DNA of 64,000 nt, from the NCBI RefSeq assembly GCF_905475465.1, contig NC_062235.1:3234001-3298000 (forward strand), in the 5' to 3' direction. Shown here piece after piece: positions 36,087 to 49,266 of the stretch (positions within the stretch are counted from its first letter, which is position 1; every line of letters begins with the position of its first letter). The notes beneath the pieces are model-generated. The model made no database searches, was not told where the DNA came from, and saw only the letters and a program-made list of their open reading frames with translations. The DNA comes from Pieris napi (taxonomy: Eukaryota > Arthropoda > Insecta > Lepidoptera > Pieridae). The position numbers and the translations under genes are program-made.

Positions 36087-36440
36087 AGTATTGTCTTTTA
36101 TTGACATAACTTTTACTCATTTAAAGGAAACAATTTTTTAACGGATTTAAGTTATGTATTCAATACAATCCGCGAAAATAGAGGACACCGTGAGCCATTT
36201 CTGCCAAAACCCTCCATCTTTTAGTCGATACCAACTCCGCGGAAATAAATACAGATAATACAACTTTTTCTACAGCTGTGATACTTTTTGACATCCAACA
36301 CCTTTTGTCTTAAGTCACCGTGACCACGCACGCTGTAAAGCAAGCGAAACGTCGGTTAAATTTAAAATTATTAAAAATATGTAATTGTAAATTTATAATA
36401 CATTAATACATAACTTCAATCCGTTAAAAAATTGTTTCAT
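36087..36440. mobile_element. Penelope-like terminal repeat
   Basis: The longest copy of the family, with inverted end segments near 36125 and 36410 and the core CTGTAAAGCAAGCGAAACGTC at 36333-36353. Contains a block (GGACACCGTGAGCCATTTCT) missing from the copy at 1808. Confidence 0.48.
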
Positions 36441-37829
36441 TTATCGAAGCTAATTCTCTAATAGCCAGGCCGATAAACAGAAAAAAATACCGAACAATTT
36501 GTGTATTGTTGTCCCTTACGATATTCTCGAGGTATATTTACAGGTTGAATTCAATATGGTTTTATTGACTGAAAATTTTTGAAGCAACCGTCTTGCGGCA
36601 GCAAGTTGCCTTGACTTGGCTTGATGTCACCAAAATCTAGAAAATTTTCCAACACTTAATGTGAAATAGTTGGAAGACAAACTCATATTCGTTTCATTTT
36701 GAACATGCAATTAATATTTCGAAGCAAAATGTACGTTAAATCAAATTAAAAATTCAAACCAAGCAAGTTTTATTAAATGTATAAAAATTGCCAGCTCTTG
36801 AAGGAGTTAGTTCCGCAAAGAGCTTAGTACAATGCGGTATGTAAAATGAATCGCAAACTTTGTACGTATTCATAACTAAAGTTTTTCAGTGGATTGAGCA
36901 TTTTATTTGTAATCTACGATATCTTTAAGCGTTCATTGGATTTACGTAGCATTCATTTCGTTTATTCGGCGTTAAGAAATAGTTGTCTTAAATTAGCTTA
37001 AATATCTGCCCAATGCTTGTAGGTGCTGGTTTAAATGTTGGAACTCAAAAACATCTTGTAATTTTATACTAAAATCTAGTACAATCAATAGTATACAATT
37101 CATTATATATATAATATAGATTGCATTACTGTAATGAATAAATCACAAGTCGATCTTTTTTTAGTTTACTAAGAACCTTTATAAACTAGTTTTCAATGAA
37201 TTAATAGTGTAAAAACCATGTTAAAACTGGAGTTTATAGATCAAGAATTCCAATAATTAGATTAATAGCATTAATTACACACAATAATACGTTATATAAT
37301 ACACATACAATATGCACATGTATACAGTACAATATGTTAAATAATATAAAGATATTAGTTTAAGTTTCAAAATACATTAAACAGGGGCCACTTAAATATA
37401 AGTGAAATTAATTGAAGTATCTAAGTAGTTTTTATCTAACATCAAAATGTTCACAGACGAATAGACGCCCATCTTATCACGTATCGACTACCCTACGCAT
37501 GTACAATCAGCAAATTAATCAATTACGCTCAAATGTTTTTGAAAGACCATAAAATCATAAGAAAATTTAATAAGTAAATAAAGTATAAAGTACAGTCTAT
37601 TCGACTCTGATGTGACGCTCATCTCCTTCAACTTCTATACTCAATTCTTTTCCATCCCAAAACTCCCTCATATCGTTAAAATGAGTTCAAATTCTCAGGT
37701 TATAAAAATATATGTTACGCTTCTGTAATAGATGCTTTTTGGAAATTCCATCTCACAGTTCATCCTTTTTAGGCTTGGTTATGCATTTCTTTCACTTTAC
37801 CCATCATACTTCATTTTAAGTTTTTTTCC
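36441..37829. other. AT-rich intergenic, nothing recognised
   Basis: Low complexity, TATA-rich near 37080-37340. No gene supported. Confidence 0.45.
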
Positions 37830-37965
37830 TTCCTAGGGTTGCCTGGAACAAATCACTTGCTGGCGATAAGGCCGCACGTTGCATCCCTTACAATTTATAT
37901 GTATAATGTTATTTGTTTTTCTTTAAATGTAACGAAGCGTAAATAATAAAAGTAAATAAAATCAA
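37830..37965 (+). mobile_element. LINE 3' UTR fragment (BMC1-like)
   Basis: GGTTGCCTGGAACAAATCAC, then GGCGATAAGGCCGCACGTTG and an AATAAT tail. The same tail is inverted at 41385. I associate this ending with L1-like BMC1 elements of Bombyx; unverified. Confidence 0.5.
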
Positions 37966-38779
37966 AGCCTAAAAACAAAAGATCTGTCTTCTTCATAATG
38001 GAATCCAAATATTCTCTAAACCCAGTAGTAGTAACCTTGTAATCGTCTATTTTGCTGACGCTACATATAATCAAGAAACTGATAGTCGTTAAGACGAGAA
38101 ACGGAAATTATCTACGGGGCGGTGTTCCGATACTTATAAGTCGGTTAATCAATTGTAATGGCTTCCACTCCCTACCAAGCGATGTCTCTCGAAGTGAACT
38201 TTCCAGTATTTACTATTTCAAATAAAAAATAAAAAAATAATTTCTACGCAAGCACGAATTACGGAGTTACCACGTCAAAGTCCTACTCATATATGTCAAG
38301 CCTCGAATTTCTGTGTTCGTTTCCATTAAAACTCTTCTTAAGGTGTGTTCTCTGTACCTAAACGTCTAAAATTTTTGGATCTGAGATGTGCTGATATCCT
38401 TCACTATGGGGAGTGTCCACCCATAGAAAATTAAATCTATAAGTTTACAGATAGGGTATTAAAATACAACTTTTAATCGTTCCCAAATGGGTAGGCAGAG
38501 ACCGCGTATCACCACTTGCTATGGTCCTGATATAGCTTTCCCGTTTCATTCACTTTCAGGACATTCACCATGTATGCTCGTCGGAAGTGGGTACTTTAAA
38601 CTTATCCCTTCTCTTGTACCAGATTTGGTCCAGGTATGTTCGGTAAGGTACCCACGGTTGCCTTGTCGTACTAACCGCTTCTCATTCATCAGTTCTCATC
38701 TACCTAAGCGTATCCTAGTCATTACGTCATCCTTTAACCCACACTGCTAAAATACTGAATGAATATAAAGCTTTGACTA
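37966..38779. other. Intergenic with a mixed-composition patch
   Basis: 38480-38750 is less AT-rich (GCTATGGTCCTGATATAGCT and onward) with an 87-codon frame. It may be an old retroelement piece; no domain recognised. Confidence 0.35.
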
Positions 38780-39135
38780 TACCTAAAAAAATATATTTAA
38801 GTGGATACTATATATTTCGTTTATTAAATTCTAAATATAACACAGTTACTAATACTAATACAGTTATTACAATAATTATCTTAACCTACGTAATAATAAT
38901 AAAAATATTTATAAATAAAACAAATAAAAAAAAGTTTGGTCCCTGTGGCAGTGTACCTTTAACGCTGGTAGCATTTCCTCGCTGTATTGCGATACTTATT
39001 CGTTGAGCGGGAAAAGCACTAGCTCGGGGGCACCGGTACTATCTACCAGGCGTCAACTTAAATATTTAATTAGCGACTGTTAACTTGAACGGGCCAAGAG
39101 TCTCTACTCCAAAGGGAACAAAATCGAAGTTGGAG
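38780..39135 (-). mobile_element. Retrotransposon C 3' fragment
   Basis: On the minus strand DFVPFGVETLGP (39120-39085) is followed, after a gap in the homology, by RISIAIQRGNATSVKGTLPQG (near 39005-38945) and an AT-rich 3' UTR with the shared TAGGTTAA motif. It is the same family as 28842, internally rearranged and 5'-truncated. Confidence 0.66.
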
Positions 39136-40029
39136 AAAAGACTTATATTTGAGCCCTTTTTCTTAGTGGATATAGATTTAGATATACAGTGTTGAAAATC
39201 GTAGTACTCAGGTATTTGTTGTACAAAGTGGAGACAACGTCGTATTATTTGCACTGTTCAAAGTTCAATGGTCGCCAACAAAGCTTGCGGCATTGTTCCC
39301 TACATAGTAAGCATCTATCTCTTGTTCCACGAACAATTATTTACTCTACGCTTAAAGCTACTTCAAACAAAAATGGTAAGGTTTTTCTTCGCCAAATATA
39401 ATATTGAAACCTTACCCTAATGTTCTGTTAGCAGAACTAAAATAAAAAGTTCACAAAAAAATTTACACGTTAGAAATATACTGACAGGAAAGAACAGGAA
39501 TTCACAGGATTAATGGTTTTATCTCTATGGATGAGAGTGAAAACACTGCTCTGAAGTAAAGATAGTATACATTTATTTATATAAATTTTAATACCTATTT
39601 AGATGGTCGTTTTAGCTTGCAGCTATATATAGCTAGCTAGCGGGCTGCAAGAAGGACTCATATGTATATATGTGAGATATGTATGTGTATGCGCGAGTAA
39701 TGTATGTATATGTGTGAGTAAAACTGTGATCATTAGCAAAATGCATAAAAACATAATACATGTATAGATCCATCAATCATTTCAGATTCGGACCTCACTC
39801 AAACTTGTTGACGACCATTTAATGGTTAGGCCTGGAACGATCACTAATGGTCTTTATAAGTTCGCGAAATGTATATTTTTTATAATAATCGGGGTCCGAG
39901 TTAGTACACGGTTGTATTTGCCAATTTTCAAACAATTTGCCCTCGTTCCGAACTCGGAATCAGTAATCAAATGTTATATGGGAACAGAACACTGATAACT
40001 TAGCAATTAATTAAGTGTAGAAACACTCT

Positions 40030-40160
40030 TTAATGGCCTTTACACTGGCCTTTTCAAGGCCGACAACGCACCCACTAAATGGGTGTCTATGGGCTGCGGT
40101 GACTGCCCCTTTTAGGCGTCCCAAAGGCTCGTTTGCCCCCCTATTCTATAAAAAGAAACC
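40030..40160 (+). mobile_element. LINE B-related 3' fragment
   Basis: Plus-strand sequence from CTTTTCAAGGCCGACAACGC to GCTCGTTTGCCCCCCTATTC is a related subfamily of the LINE B tail and UTR. It is the only plus-orientation copy seen. Confidence 0.52.
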
Positions 40161-40352
40161 CGTTTTAATATTTGAGATTGCGCACCGTTAGCGCAAACAT
40201 GGAGTCAATATAATAACCAGCCAGGTACTTAAGAATAACAAGCGTTGCACTGAATACTAAAATAATACATTTTTATGTATGTTGTGTATAGGCACGTCAT
40301 ATATATCGCAATCTCATCAAATGAAGTTTAAAACGAAATCTTATGCCGTTAA

Positions 40353-40597
40353 GACCTTTTAGGTCTGGGGCTCGGATTTTATGTTTCGTAATCATTTGTT
40401 TTTTATTCAATAGGGTAATGATCAGCCTTTTGTGCCTGACACACGAATATTTATGTCTAAATTATGCCCCGTTTTCCTCATGATGTTCTCCTTTTCGAGT
40501 CAGTCTTAAATTCGCACATAGAACGTCCATTGGTGCACAGCCGGGTTCGAACCTACGACCTCGGGGATGAGGGTCGCAGGCTGAAGCCACTAGCCCT
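40353..40597 (-). mobile_element. SINE A copy
   Basis: Minus-strand copy, from CTTTTAGGTCTGGGGCTCGG to GAAGCCACTAGCCC on the plus strand, with a small deletion around the GTCGAC block. Confidence 0.66.
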
Positions 40598-41384
40598 ATA
40601 TACATATAAATTAACATATTCTTATTTGTACATAAACAACTAGGTCTTCGTTAAACAAACCAAGTAACCTATTTCCTAGAGATTGCTTTTATGTAAAATG
40701 TAAAAGAATAATTTCTGCATTTTATTAGACTCGTCTGTGATTTGTCATAGAGAAAAAATCATATGAGAAAAGTTCTTTAATAATCCGCCCCGACTGTGTA
40801 CAGTAATTACACAAGTCTAGAACTCTACAGTACAACGATGCTTCGTTCTTCACTCATTTTGCCGTGCGATTCTTTGTTGAGTGCCACAAATCATAATACT
40901 TCACTGCAGAAAGATTTCTATTTTTTTTCGTACTTTATCTGCTTGTTACGTGCCATTAAACATAGGCTTTGCTAAATTGACTTTTATTTTTATTACGTGG
41001 AAATTACAACGATTTATTATAATGAATAAATGTTGTTATTCTATCATATTTAATGTTGTAATAGTCACAACATAGTTTGCTAGCTGGTATAGAAGACAAA
41101 TAATCAAATTGTATGCAAAATATTCGTTATTCGTATACCAAACATAAACAGTCGCATTTTACAGTTACATAGGTTTATATTGTACATCATAGGTGAAGAG
41201 TTTATGTATATATTTGCGTTAGTTTTAGGAGAAATTTCGGATTTAAATTTAAAAAATCAAGTGTTTAATCAAATCGATAATACATCTTTTGACAAAGATT
41301 TGCCGTACTTTTGGTACATGAATAATATTACTAATGTATGAGTTCCTGACTTCGTAAATGTATCGTTATTTTATTTGCGTTAAT

Positions 41385-41545
41385 TTATTTATTTTTAGTG
41401 TAGCCCCAGTTGCCCTCATATTATTTTTATTTATTTACACTTCGTTGCATTACAATATAAAAATTTAACATAGTTAAATGTAAAGGAGGGCATCAATTAT
41501 GGCGGCCTTATCGCTTTCGAGCGATCGCTTCCAGGCAACCACTGT
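41385..41545 (-). mobile_element. LINE 3' UTR fragment (BMC1-like)
   Basis: Minus strand GGTTGCCTGGAAGCGATCGC, GCGATAAGGCCGCCATAATT and a terminal AAATAAATAAA tail match the fragment at 37830. Confidence 0.52.
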
Positions 41546-41992
41546 AAGAAAAGAATTTTTTTTTTTATTAAATTAGATAAGGTAGGCAAGAAGTGCTAAA
41601 ATACATACAACATATAGTTATTAAGAAGAAAAAAAACTAAACAGGAACAAACTAAACTAATAAAGGATACATGAAAAATAAAAAGTAAAAAGCGCACATG
41701 AATCATAATAATTTATTATTATTAGTAAAGTTAAGGTACAGGAATATTTCTTTAGAATCAATAATAATGTGAAGTTAAAAAAGCAATATCTATGTTAAAA
41801 ATGTTACGTAAAAATAGCATTAAAATATATCAAGTGAAGGCGACATTCCAATATAATAAATTATTGATTTATGATATTCTAGTCGTTGCAACGAGATTTT
41901 CACTCGATAGTTATTTTCAGATGAAACCACTTCAATAATATCACTGTGTGGAATGGGGCACAATCTGTTATTTGTTGTTTTTACACGCTTTA

Positions 41993-42380
41993 TATTAGCT
42001 TCACCTGTATGTATGTATGTAACCGACTCCTTCGGACTCGATTTTGACCCACTTTAAACGGACAGATTTTATTCCAACTTTGTACACTTATAAAGAATCA
42101 GCGACAATATAATATTTTCATAGGTTTATCTCGAATAAACAATGAAATTTTTTTTAAGTCCACAAAGCAATACGATTAAATTGAAACAACACGTATTGCT
42201 GCTAGGACTAAAAAGTGGAAAATAAATATAGTTAAAAAAAAACTATAAAACACGCTTTTAAAGCACATCAAACTAAAAAGTGAAAAATAATTCATTACCA
42301 TTTTCAGCCTAAATTAGGAATTATTTTTCACTTTTTAGTTTGATGTGCTTTAAAAGCGTGTTTTATAGTTTTTAAACTAT
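41993..42380 (-). mobile_element. TIR element with an inverted duplicate end
   Basis: Minus-strand relative of 24537, with the TGTA-type microsatellite near 42006-42021. Its 5' end is duplicated in inverted orientation: arms 42231-42293 and 42318-42380 are near-perfect inverted copies around a 24-bp spacer, forming a stable hairpin. Confidence 0.58.
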
Positions 42381-43654
42381 ATTTATTCTTTTATAATAAT
42401 TTCTTTGGAGGTAACTCTTTTTACCTCGCAACCTGAAACAGTATTTAGTCAAACTCAGAACGGTTAAGTTATACGCTTGGGTACATGAGGCGACTATAAA
42501 CAGTGCTAATAAGCTCAAAATGCGTTGTTGATATAAATGACGATGTCAGGGCGGCTTATCATGAAAAAATCACATTTTTATTATAGATTTAGATAGAAAT
42601 AAAAATCTGTCGTGAAGCAAGCAAGTCCATGCTCCAACGAAGGTCGGTATACATAAATAATCATTTAATAAATAATATTACTTTCACATAATAATTATTC
42701 ACATACCACTTATAACCAGCACACTTGTAAACGATAAAAATTATGAAATATGTATATGTGGCTCTCAACAAACCAATATCGTGATATCGAGAGATAAAAC
42801 TCAACGCACGTACGCTTCACCGTTATGAAATCGTTAACTTATACACGTGAACATTACTTTTTCAACACTATATAAGGCCAACGATGTTTACTTCGTAAAA
42901 TACGAATCAAAATTAAGGTTTCACAAACTGTGTTTTTTATCCCTGTGTTTAAGATTTTCTTGTGGGTAATGTATGTATTTTTATAAACTAGTGTAATTTG
43001 TGTCTAAACGAGTGTAGACCAAAACTTTACAAAACTTCTTTTTTAAGGTTTGAAAGTAACATACTTGTATACAATATTGTTCTATCCGAAGATACCACGA
43101 TTTTTATGTTTTATATAAATGTATTAGCAAGCTGCACTAGATAACTAAATATAGGGTGTGCCCTATGAACCTAATAAGAAAATTTAAGTTTAGAACCTCC
43201 ACGTGAGCTTTATCAGTAATTGGTGAATGTTCAAATGGAATCAATACCGTCTTGATTCACTTGATTATTCATTGCTAACGGTTTGTATTTTTAATTCTCA
43301 AATTAATTCTGAATTATCGTGAAAATTACATTTATTATTAGTAGTAAACGTTTTTACTGCAATCCCTTTCTCGCAGTTCACTTTACATAATATAAGATAT
43401 TTTCCTGTAATAAATCATTTTCAATCTCATCGTGTCATTTTTGACGGCTACAACACACCCATTTGGGCACAAAAGGACCCCAAAATAGGCATGTTATAAC
43501 ACCTATTCATGCTTTGACAACTATGACACATATCTGAAAACGATCAATGTAACATAATGTTATCAATAACTTAATACTACTGTAACTTAAACAAAATAGA
43601 TGTTAGATATGAAAGTTACAGGTTTAAAATATAAAAAGACTATTAAAAATAATC
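42381..43654. other. AT-rich intergenic, nothing recognised
   Basis: No gene or repeat family recognised. Confidence 0.45.
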
Positions 43655-43942
43655 GAGCCGTGTTGAGCCTAGTGGCTTCCGCGCGCGACTCTTATCCCTG
43701 AGGTCGTGGGTTCGATCCACGGCTGTGCACTAATGCACTTTGTTTCTATGTGCGCATTTAACATTCGCTTGAACGGTGAAAGAAAACATCGTGAAGAAAT
43801 CGGCTTGCCTTAGACACAAAAAGTCGACGGTGTGTGTCAGGCGCAGAGGATGATCACCTACTTGCCTAATGGATTGGCAAATGATACTGAAACAGATGCA
43901 GAAATATGAGGCCAGACCTAAAACGGTAGCACCACCGATTAA
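43655..43942 (+). mobile_element. SINE A, near full length
   Basis: GTTGAGCCTAGTGGCTTC, B box GGTTCGATCC near 43709, full body, ends GGTAGCACCACCGATT. Confidence 0.7.
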
Positions 43943-44442
43943 TTTCATTTTATTTTTTATTAAAAAGAATCATATCAAAACCAGTCACATAAACACCCAA
44001 CACCAACAGTATTTTTTTTTCAATGTTTGAAATTGCTTTGTAATTCATTTTTGGCTATATTTTTAGTGTAATTGTCTTTTAAATTAGATTTAGAAACAGA
44101 AATGTAACTATTAATTACAGTAATAGTATAAAGTATAAATGAATACGTCATGTAAATGTGGTTTAAGCTCCATATGAAACCCGTTTTGAGTCTTAACGCG
44201 TTGTTTATGTATGTCTGTTAGAATTAGATATGTATTTATTGGCATAAGGAATATTAAGGGTCCGTCAAGAAATGAGCGAAAGAAGTGACCAATTAAAAAG
44301 ACTGGCAGTGCACTTGCGAGCCTCTTGGAAATGTGAGTAACGCCGTTTTTTTTTTATTTGTCTAAAATGTCGTCAATGGTCAAAAGAAGAAATGCTCTAG
44401 GCCCTATTTCAAGCGACGGAGCACAAAAAACGACTCCTTAAA

Positions 44443-44600
44443 TCTAATATATAAAATTCGTGTGTCACGGTGTTTGTAATTTAACTCCTTCGAAACGGCT
44501 CTACCGATTTTCGTGAAATTTCAAATATCATCTCAAATTTATCCGATTAGGCAAATATTATATCAAACCCATTAACGACAAATAACGACAGATATCTTTA
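44443..44600 (-). mobile_element. RTE-like 3' tail
   Basis: TAATATATAAAATTCGTGTG and CGAAACGGCTCTACCGATTT on the plus strand are the mirror image of the RTE-like tails seen elsewhere. Confidence 0.42.
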
Positions 44601-45117
44601 AATTTATTTGCCATAAAGCTCTTAAAAGCACACCGAGAAATAAAATATCTCGACTAAGAATAGTATCCGCTCAATAAATGTGCAATAAAAATCACAAATA
44701 GCTCTCCCGACTTGACGTAGCATTGCAAAAATACCATTCATCTCTCGTTCTGTAATTAAATAAAATGAGCTGTCAGTTAAATTAATTTTTTTTTAATATT
44801 CGAACGTTCTTTATTTAAAATACTACCTGCAAGCGAGATGCAATTATTACAAAGATCGTGTTCATTGATAATAATATTTACGAATGGCGCCCATCTGCGA
44901 CTCTCGAAATCTGGTATAATGAGGACTGTGTTTCTAAAAGAAGAATCATACACTGAGAGCATATGAAACGCATAGTAATACTGTTTAGAAATATTTCAAT
45001 ATAATATATTTTCGATGTGAAAAGACAATTCAATAATAAATTACACTTATTTGATTTGACACACACGATTCTTACTTAGACCTAATTCTCTACCCTCTTA
45101 CCCTAATCCTAAACCCT

Positions 45118-45256
45118 TCTGTGCCTGATTAGATTTTTGTGTCTGATCTACGGGTATTCTCACGATATTTATGAAACTAGTAATGTCACTCAGAGACAGT
45201 TCATCCATTAGTGCACAGCCTAGGTTCCGACAAGCGACCCGGATTGAGGATCACAC
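45118..45256 (-). mobile_element. SINE A, decayed
   Basis: CTGTGCCTGATTAGATTTTT and ATTAGTGCACAGCCTAGGTT on the plus strand match the family in minus orientation with many changes. Confidence 0.5.
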
Positions 45257-45714
45257 AAAACTATCAATTTTCTAGTAATATGTGCAAGAAATTATGAAAA
45301 AGATATATTTACCAATGTGCGGTAATTAAACTTAGCTTGATATACATTATATTAACGCACAACAGACTAAATGGGCGTCTAAGTATGAAGAGACTACATT
45401 TATATATAAAATAGCCGATGTTACAAACATCCAATTATAAAAGGATTATATATGAGCTTTGACAATAAGTGGCTAAATTATCTTTAGCCATGATTGTTTA
45501 CGAATCATTATAACTTTAAGGAAGTAAATCAAATATAAATTATAAAAAAACATACATTTTATATTAAAACATTAAGGAGGATAGGATGGGCTTCGGTATG
45601 AGATTCTACTTGTGTAGACACGTTAGACCCGTCTCACCCGCCTCAAACAAGCAAAAAAGCCACAGAGCAGCCGGAAATAATAAACGGCTTAAATATAAGT
45701 CATAAGTAAGTCTT

Positions 45715-45905
45715 TCCTCCAACTTCGATTTTGTTCCCTTTGGAGTAGAGACTCTTGGGCCGGTCTGGTGCTTTCCTCGTTCAAAGAATAGGTATCGTAA
45801 TACAGCGAGGAAATTCTGCCAAAGGGACCAAACTTTTAAAATTTGTATTAATTTTATTTTTATTAATTTTAATTACTTTTACTATGTAGGTTAAGAAAAT
45901 TGGAA
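45715..45905 (+). mobile_element. Retrotransposon C 3' fragment
   Basis: Plus-strand sequence codes FDFVPFGVETLGP and, after a deletion, a remnant of the IQRGN region, then the family 3' UTR with GTAGGTTAAG. The deletion removes most of the stretch between the two motifs. Confidence 0.62.
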
Positions 45906-48289
45906 ATACTGTATATTTGATTGTTATGTTTAGGTTTTAATAAACTATATAATTATTATTAAATATTAATCTTGTTGTATTTGCAACCGTCTTGCAACTT
46001 ATGGCAATTTTAAGAAAAAATAAAACTAAACGAAATTTTCATGAGTTTTGTAACTCTCAAACATTTCATGTTAATCCGATATTTTAACTCTTCTCTCAAA
46101 TTAAAGAACGTATTTAAATAAAGAATTAAAACAATATTCGGATTGGCGATTTAAAAAATGTAGAATAAATGTCAGTTATGAAAAAGGATTGACATTTATA
46201 TTGTCAAACCTGTGCGTTCAGAAATTTATTTTATGTGAACTAAGGCAAATATACCAATTTAAAAATACAACAAATGAAGCACATCGTAATGTTGCTGATA
46301 CTAGTGAACTTAATACTCATTTTGTTTTCATTGTATAACTTTCATAAAATCATAAATTAAGTTCAGCTAATATGTAACACGACGTTCATTGACTGTTAGG
46401 CGGTACAAAGTTCGCCTGGTCACCTAGTTAGTAATAAAATTGACATAAACGCATTGAAATAACTTTAATACCAATCTAAAACAAAACAAAAGCATTATTT
46501 TGCTTAAAATATGCAAAACAATAAACAAATTATATGGGCAAAGTATAAAATTATATTGTTCTTCAATTTTCTAACTAAATCTTCTCTGTTTTAAACAATT
46601 TCAGGACAGGACACTTCTGTAAATATAATCTGTACACATAATATGTGTTTTTTTACATATCTTGTATTTGTGGTCTGTCATGTTTCCTTATTGATAAATA
46701 ATTAAACTATATGTTGGATCGATGACATCGCGTATTTATGTATACACGTATTTTTGTTAACTCCAGCTAATTATAACAGAAATAAAAAATAGTAGCCTTA
46801 TTAATGAAAATAGTCTTTAATTACGCAATAATATTAAAATGCACGTAAAAAGAATTGCATACAAAATAAGCTATTTCCTAAATATGAGCCATTCCGCTTT
46901 CAGCATCTCTAAATTTTTAAAATAAATTTCACTTTATATAACAAGTTACATTAAACACTTATCCGAGTGTTCGTTTCGTGTCAGTGCTGATAGATATGAA
47001 TCAGGTTTTGAAGGGATACTGAATTCCCAAAAGAAATTAACCAGTAAACGCTCTAAAATATTCTAGCGGCCACTAGTGGTAGCTAAAGAACGAAAGTTAC
47101 GTATAGCTCTATAATAAGTCCTATTATGAGTATTTCATCACAGAGTGAATGATTGGTCATTTATTTCGACGTGAAAACCAAACAATACTAACATCGTAAT
47201 TAGCTTAGTATAATAGATGAGTATGGTTAATTTGAAGCGCATTTTCTTGCAACTATCACACACAAAAATAAATCAATTTTTAACATTACAAGTATAAGTT
47301 CGTTGTCCTATAACGTAAAACGAGTTATCCCGTATAATGACAATGCCGTAGGAAGGCGAATTCAAACAATTCGATTAGCCCACGCCTTGAAGGCTATATA
47401 TGAATGAACGTTATCATAAAATGTCTTGAAATATTGTTAAAGGTGAAAATGGCTATACTAAATCTACAAGAGGTTTACAGTAATATTATATATGTGTTCG
47501 TGCGCTATGAGCTTTTTGTAACGTCGAAAGTTATTGTCTTACGAATAAAAAATAATAAACACTGCTGAACAATTTATTAATTCTAAAAGTTTTATTGTTA
47601 ATTAAGAATTTTGGGCGCGAACGTACAGATAAAAATAGTTTAAGTTAATATATGTACTTAGAAAATGCAAATAGTAACAGTAAATATACTAATAAAAGGA
47701 TTATAGTAGAGTCATTACCCCACTCAATGGTATCACATTCATATGAAACGTCGTGCACATGATCAAATCGGAACATCGATTGTCTAAAAAAACAAAAGAA
47801 AGAACAATGGAAACCATAAGCCACTTAATAACAAAAACAGTTGTGAATGTTGAATGAGTTCACTCTTTCTTATTATTCCAGTTTTTAATGTTGAAAAGTT
47901 GCACAGTCAGTTCTTCCCGAATGGGCTTTTTGAGTTGAACCTTCCAATTAAGCATTTTGAATGAAGCACTCTTTTGGACATTATATAACTGTTTTGACCT
48001 TTTGTTTCAAATCTAAAAATTACGTTCTTATCGCTGAACCAAAATTTTCTAGTCTTAGGTAACAGCTGTTTAGTCGGAAAAGAGTAAATGTATGCTATGT
48101 GGGATTCAGATAGGGTTCTTACAAATCTATATATAGAAATGTTTACAAGATTAACAGTTGTTATTTGCTACTATTGTGAGTGATAATTAGCACTATTCTT
48201 CCATGCTTGATCAAACACTGTCCCGTTATATAACTTACGGTCATTCGCAATCATAGGAACACGGGTACTTACTGCATCGATTATGTCAC
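45906..48289. other. AT-rich intergenic
   Basis: Apart from the RTE-like head at 46383 and a small palindrome near 47069 (GCCACTAGTGG), nothing is recognised. Possibly intron or upstream sequence of a gene at the 48290 island. Confidence 0.4.
46383..46437 (-). mobile_element. Head of the RTE-like element
   Basis: The plus strand GGCGGTACAAAGTTCGCCTG GTC is the reverse complement of the element head at 1057. Only ~55 bp. Confidence 0.38.
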
Positions 48290-48600
48290 CACTCAGCTGG
48301 CAAGGAGCGTAAGGTTCAGGCGAATTTTAAGTAAGTCGGTACCGGTACCGCGGGTGTTCGCGCGTCGCGCTGTGAATTAGCGTGGGTCGGAGCTCGCGGG
48401 GTCGATGGGAACGAGAGGGTAGAAGGGGAGGGGTGGCTCGGAGGCTGCGGACTCACCGTGCGGATGATTATATAAGTCGCGAGCGGAGCGTGGATACGTG
48501 CAGCCCCTCCGGGGCATGAGGCGCGACTGGCGTGGAGGCCGCTCGGGTGCCGCCGCCCATTGAACCTCGCCGGGCGATACCACCCAGACGATTAAATAGC
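48290..48600. promoter_or_regulatory. GC-rich island with TATA-like and donor-like motifs
   Basis: A ~300-bp GC-rich block with the palindrome GGTACCGGTACC near 48338. On the minus strand TATATAA (near 48470) is followed by CACG/GTGAGT (donor at 48456), compatible with a promoter or noncoding first exon. On the plus strand a GTAAGT follows TTTTAA near 48330. The minus-strand ATG at 48560 meets a stop at the TATATAA, and the longer frame has only a GTG start, so no protein is called. It resembles a promoter island in an AT-rich genome. Confidence 0.4.
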
Positions 48601-49266
48601 CTTCACGTATGCGAATGCTTTAGAATACGAGGCTAATAAACCTTAACGACACGCCGATTGAGGGATTTTAATGCATCCTTTACACGCACTTCTTATCTCG
48701 CGAGTAGGGCATGACAAAACGTGTCTCTCAGAGCTTTTGAAATTTATTTTCACGTCCGGCACGACAAACTTTGTTAACACTTTTTATAGATGCTTTGCTA
48801 CAAGTTTGCACTAATACAAAGTTTCTAACAATAAAGCTATACCCTTATGTAAGGATTCTTCTTATTAATGTATAATATTTTTCAAACTGGCTCTTTCAAT
48901 AAATTCTGTAAGATATTTATAGAGTACAACCTAGTTAATTTATGACTCATTTGCGTACTCAGGTTCGTCATACAAAGCGTTGAAACTTATCTAAAAGTAA
49001 TCAGCATGGTTTAATTAAATTACGTGTATTTGTTCAACATGAATGTAATGCATGTTGTGGCATAATTTGAAACCGAATCGAGTCATTAAGTTAATGGATG
49101 GTTGTGTGCATCAATATTCATTAAAGCTCACATGTAAATACGATATGGAGCGAACCTAAGACATTTTTTATTGTTGAAAAATATTTTATCAATTTGTAAT
49201 CAATTTTAACGCAAAAGGCGGATTATAGAATTAGCTTTAGAATTTCCTAATACATTCTCCAAGATA

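Noticed and set aside
48377..48583. 68-codon minus-strand frame in the GC island
   Set aside because: Starts with GTG, not ATG, and GC-rich DNA is stop-poor; only regulatory meaning is proposed.
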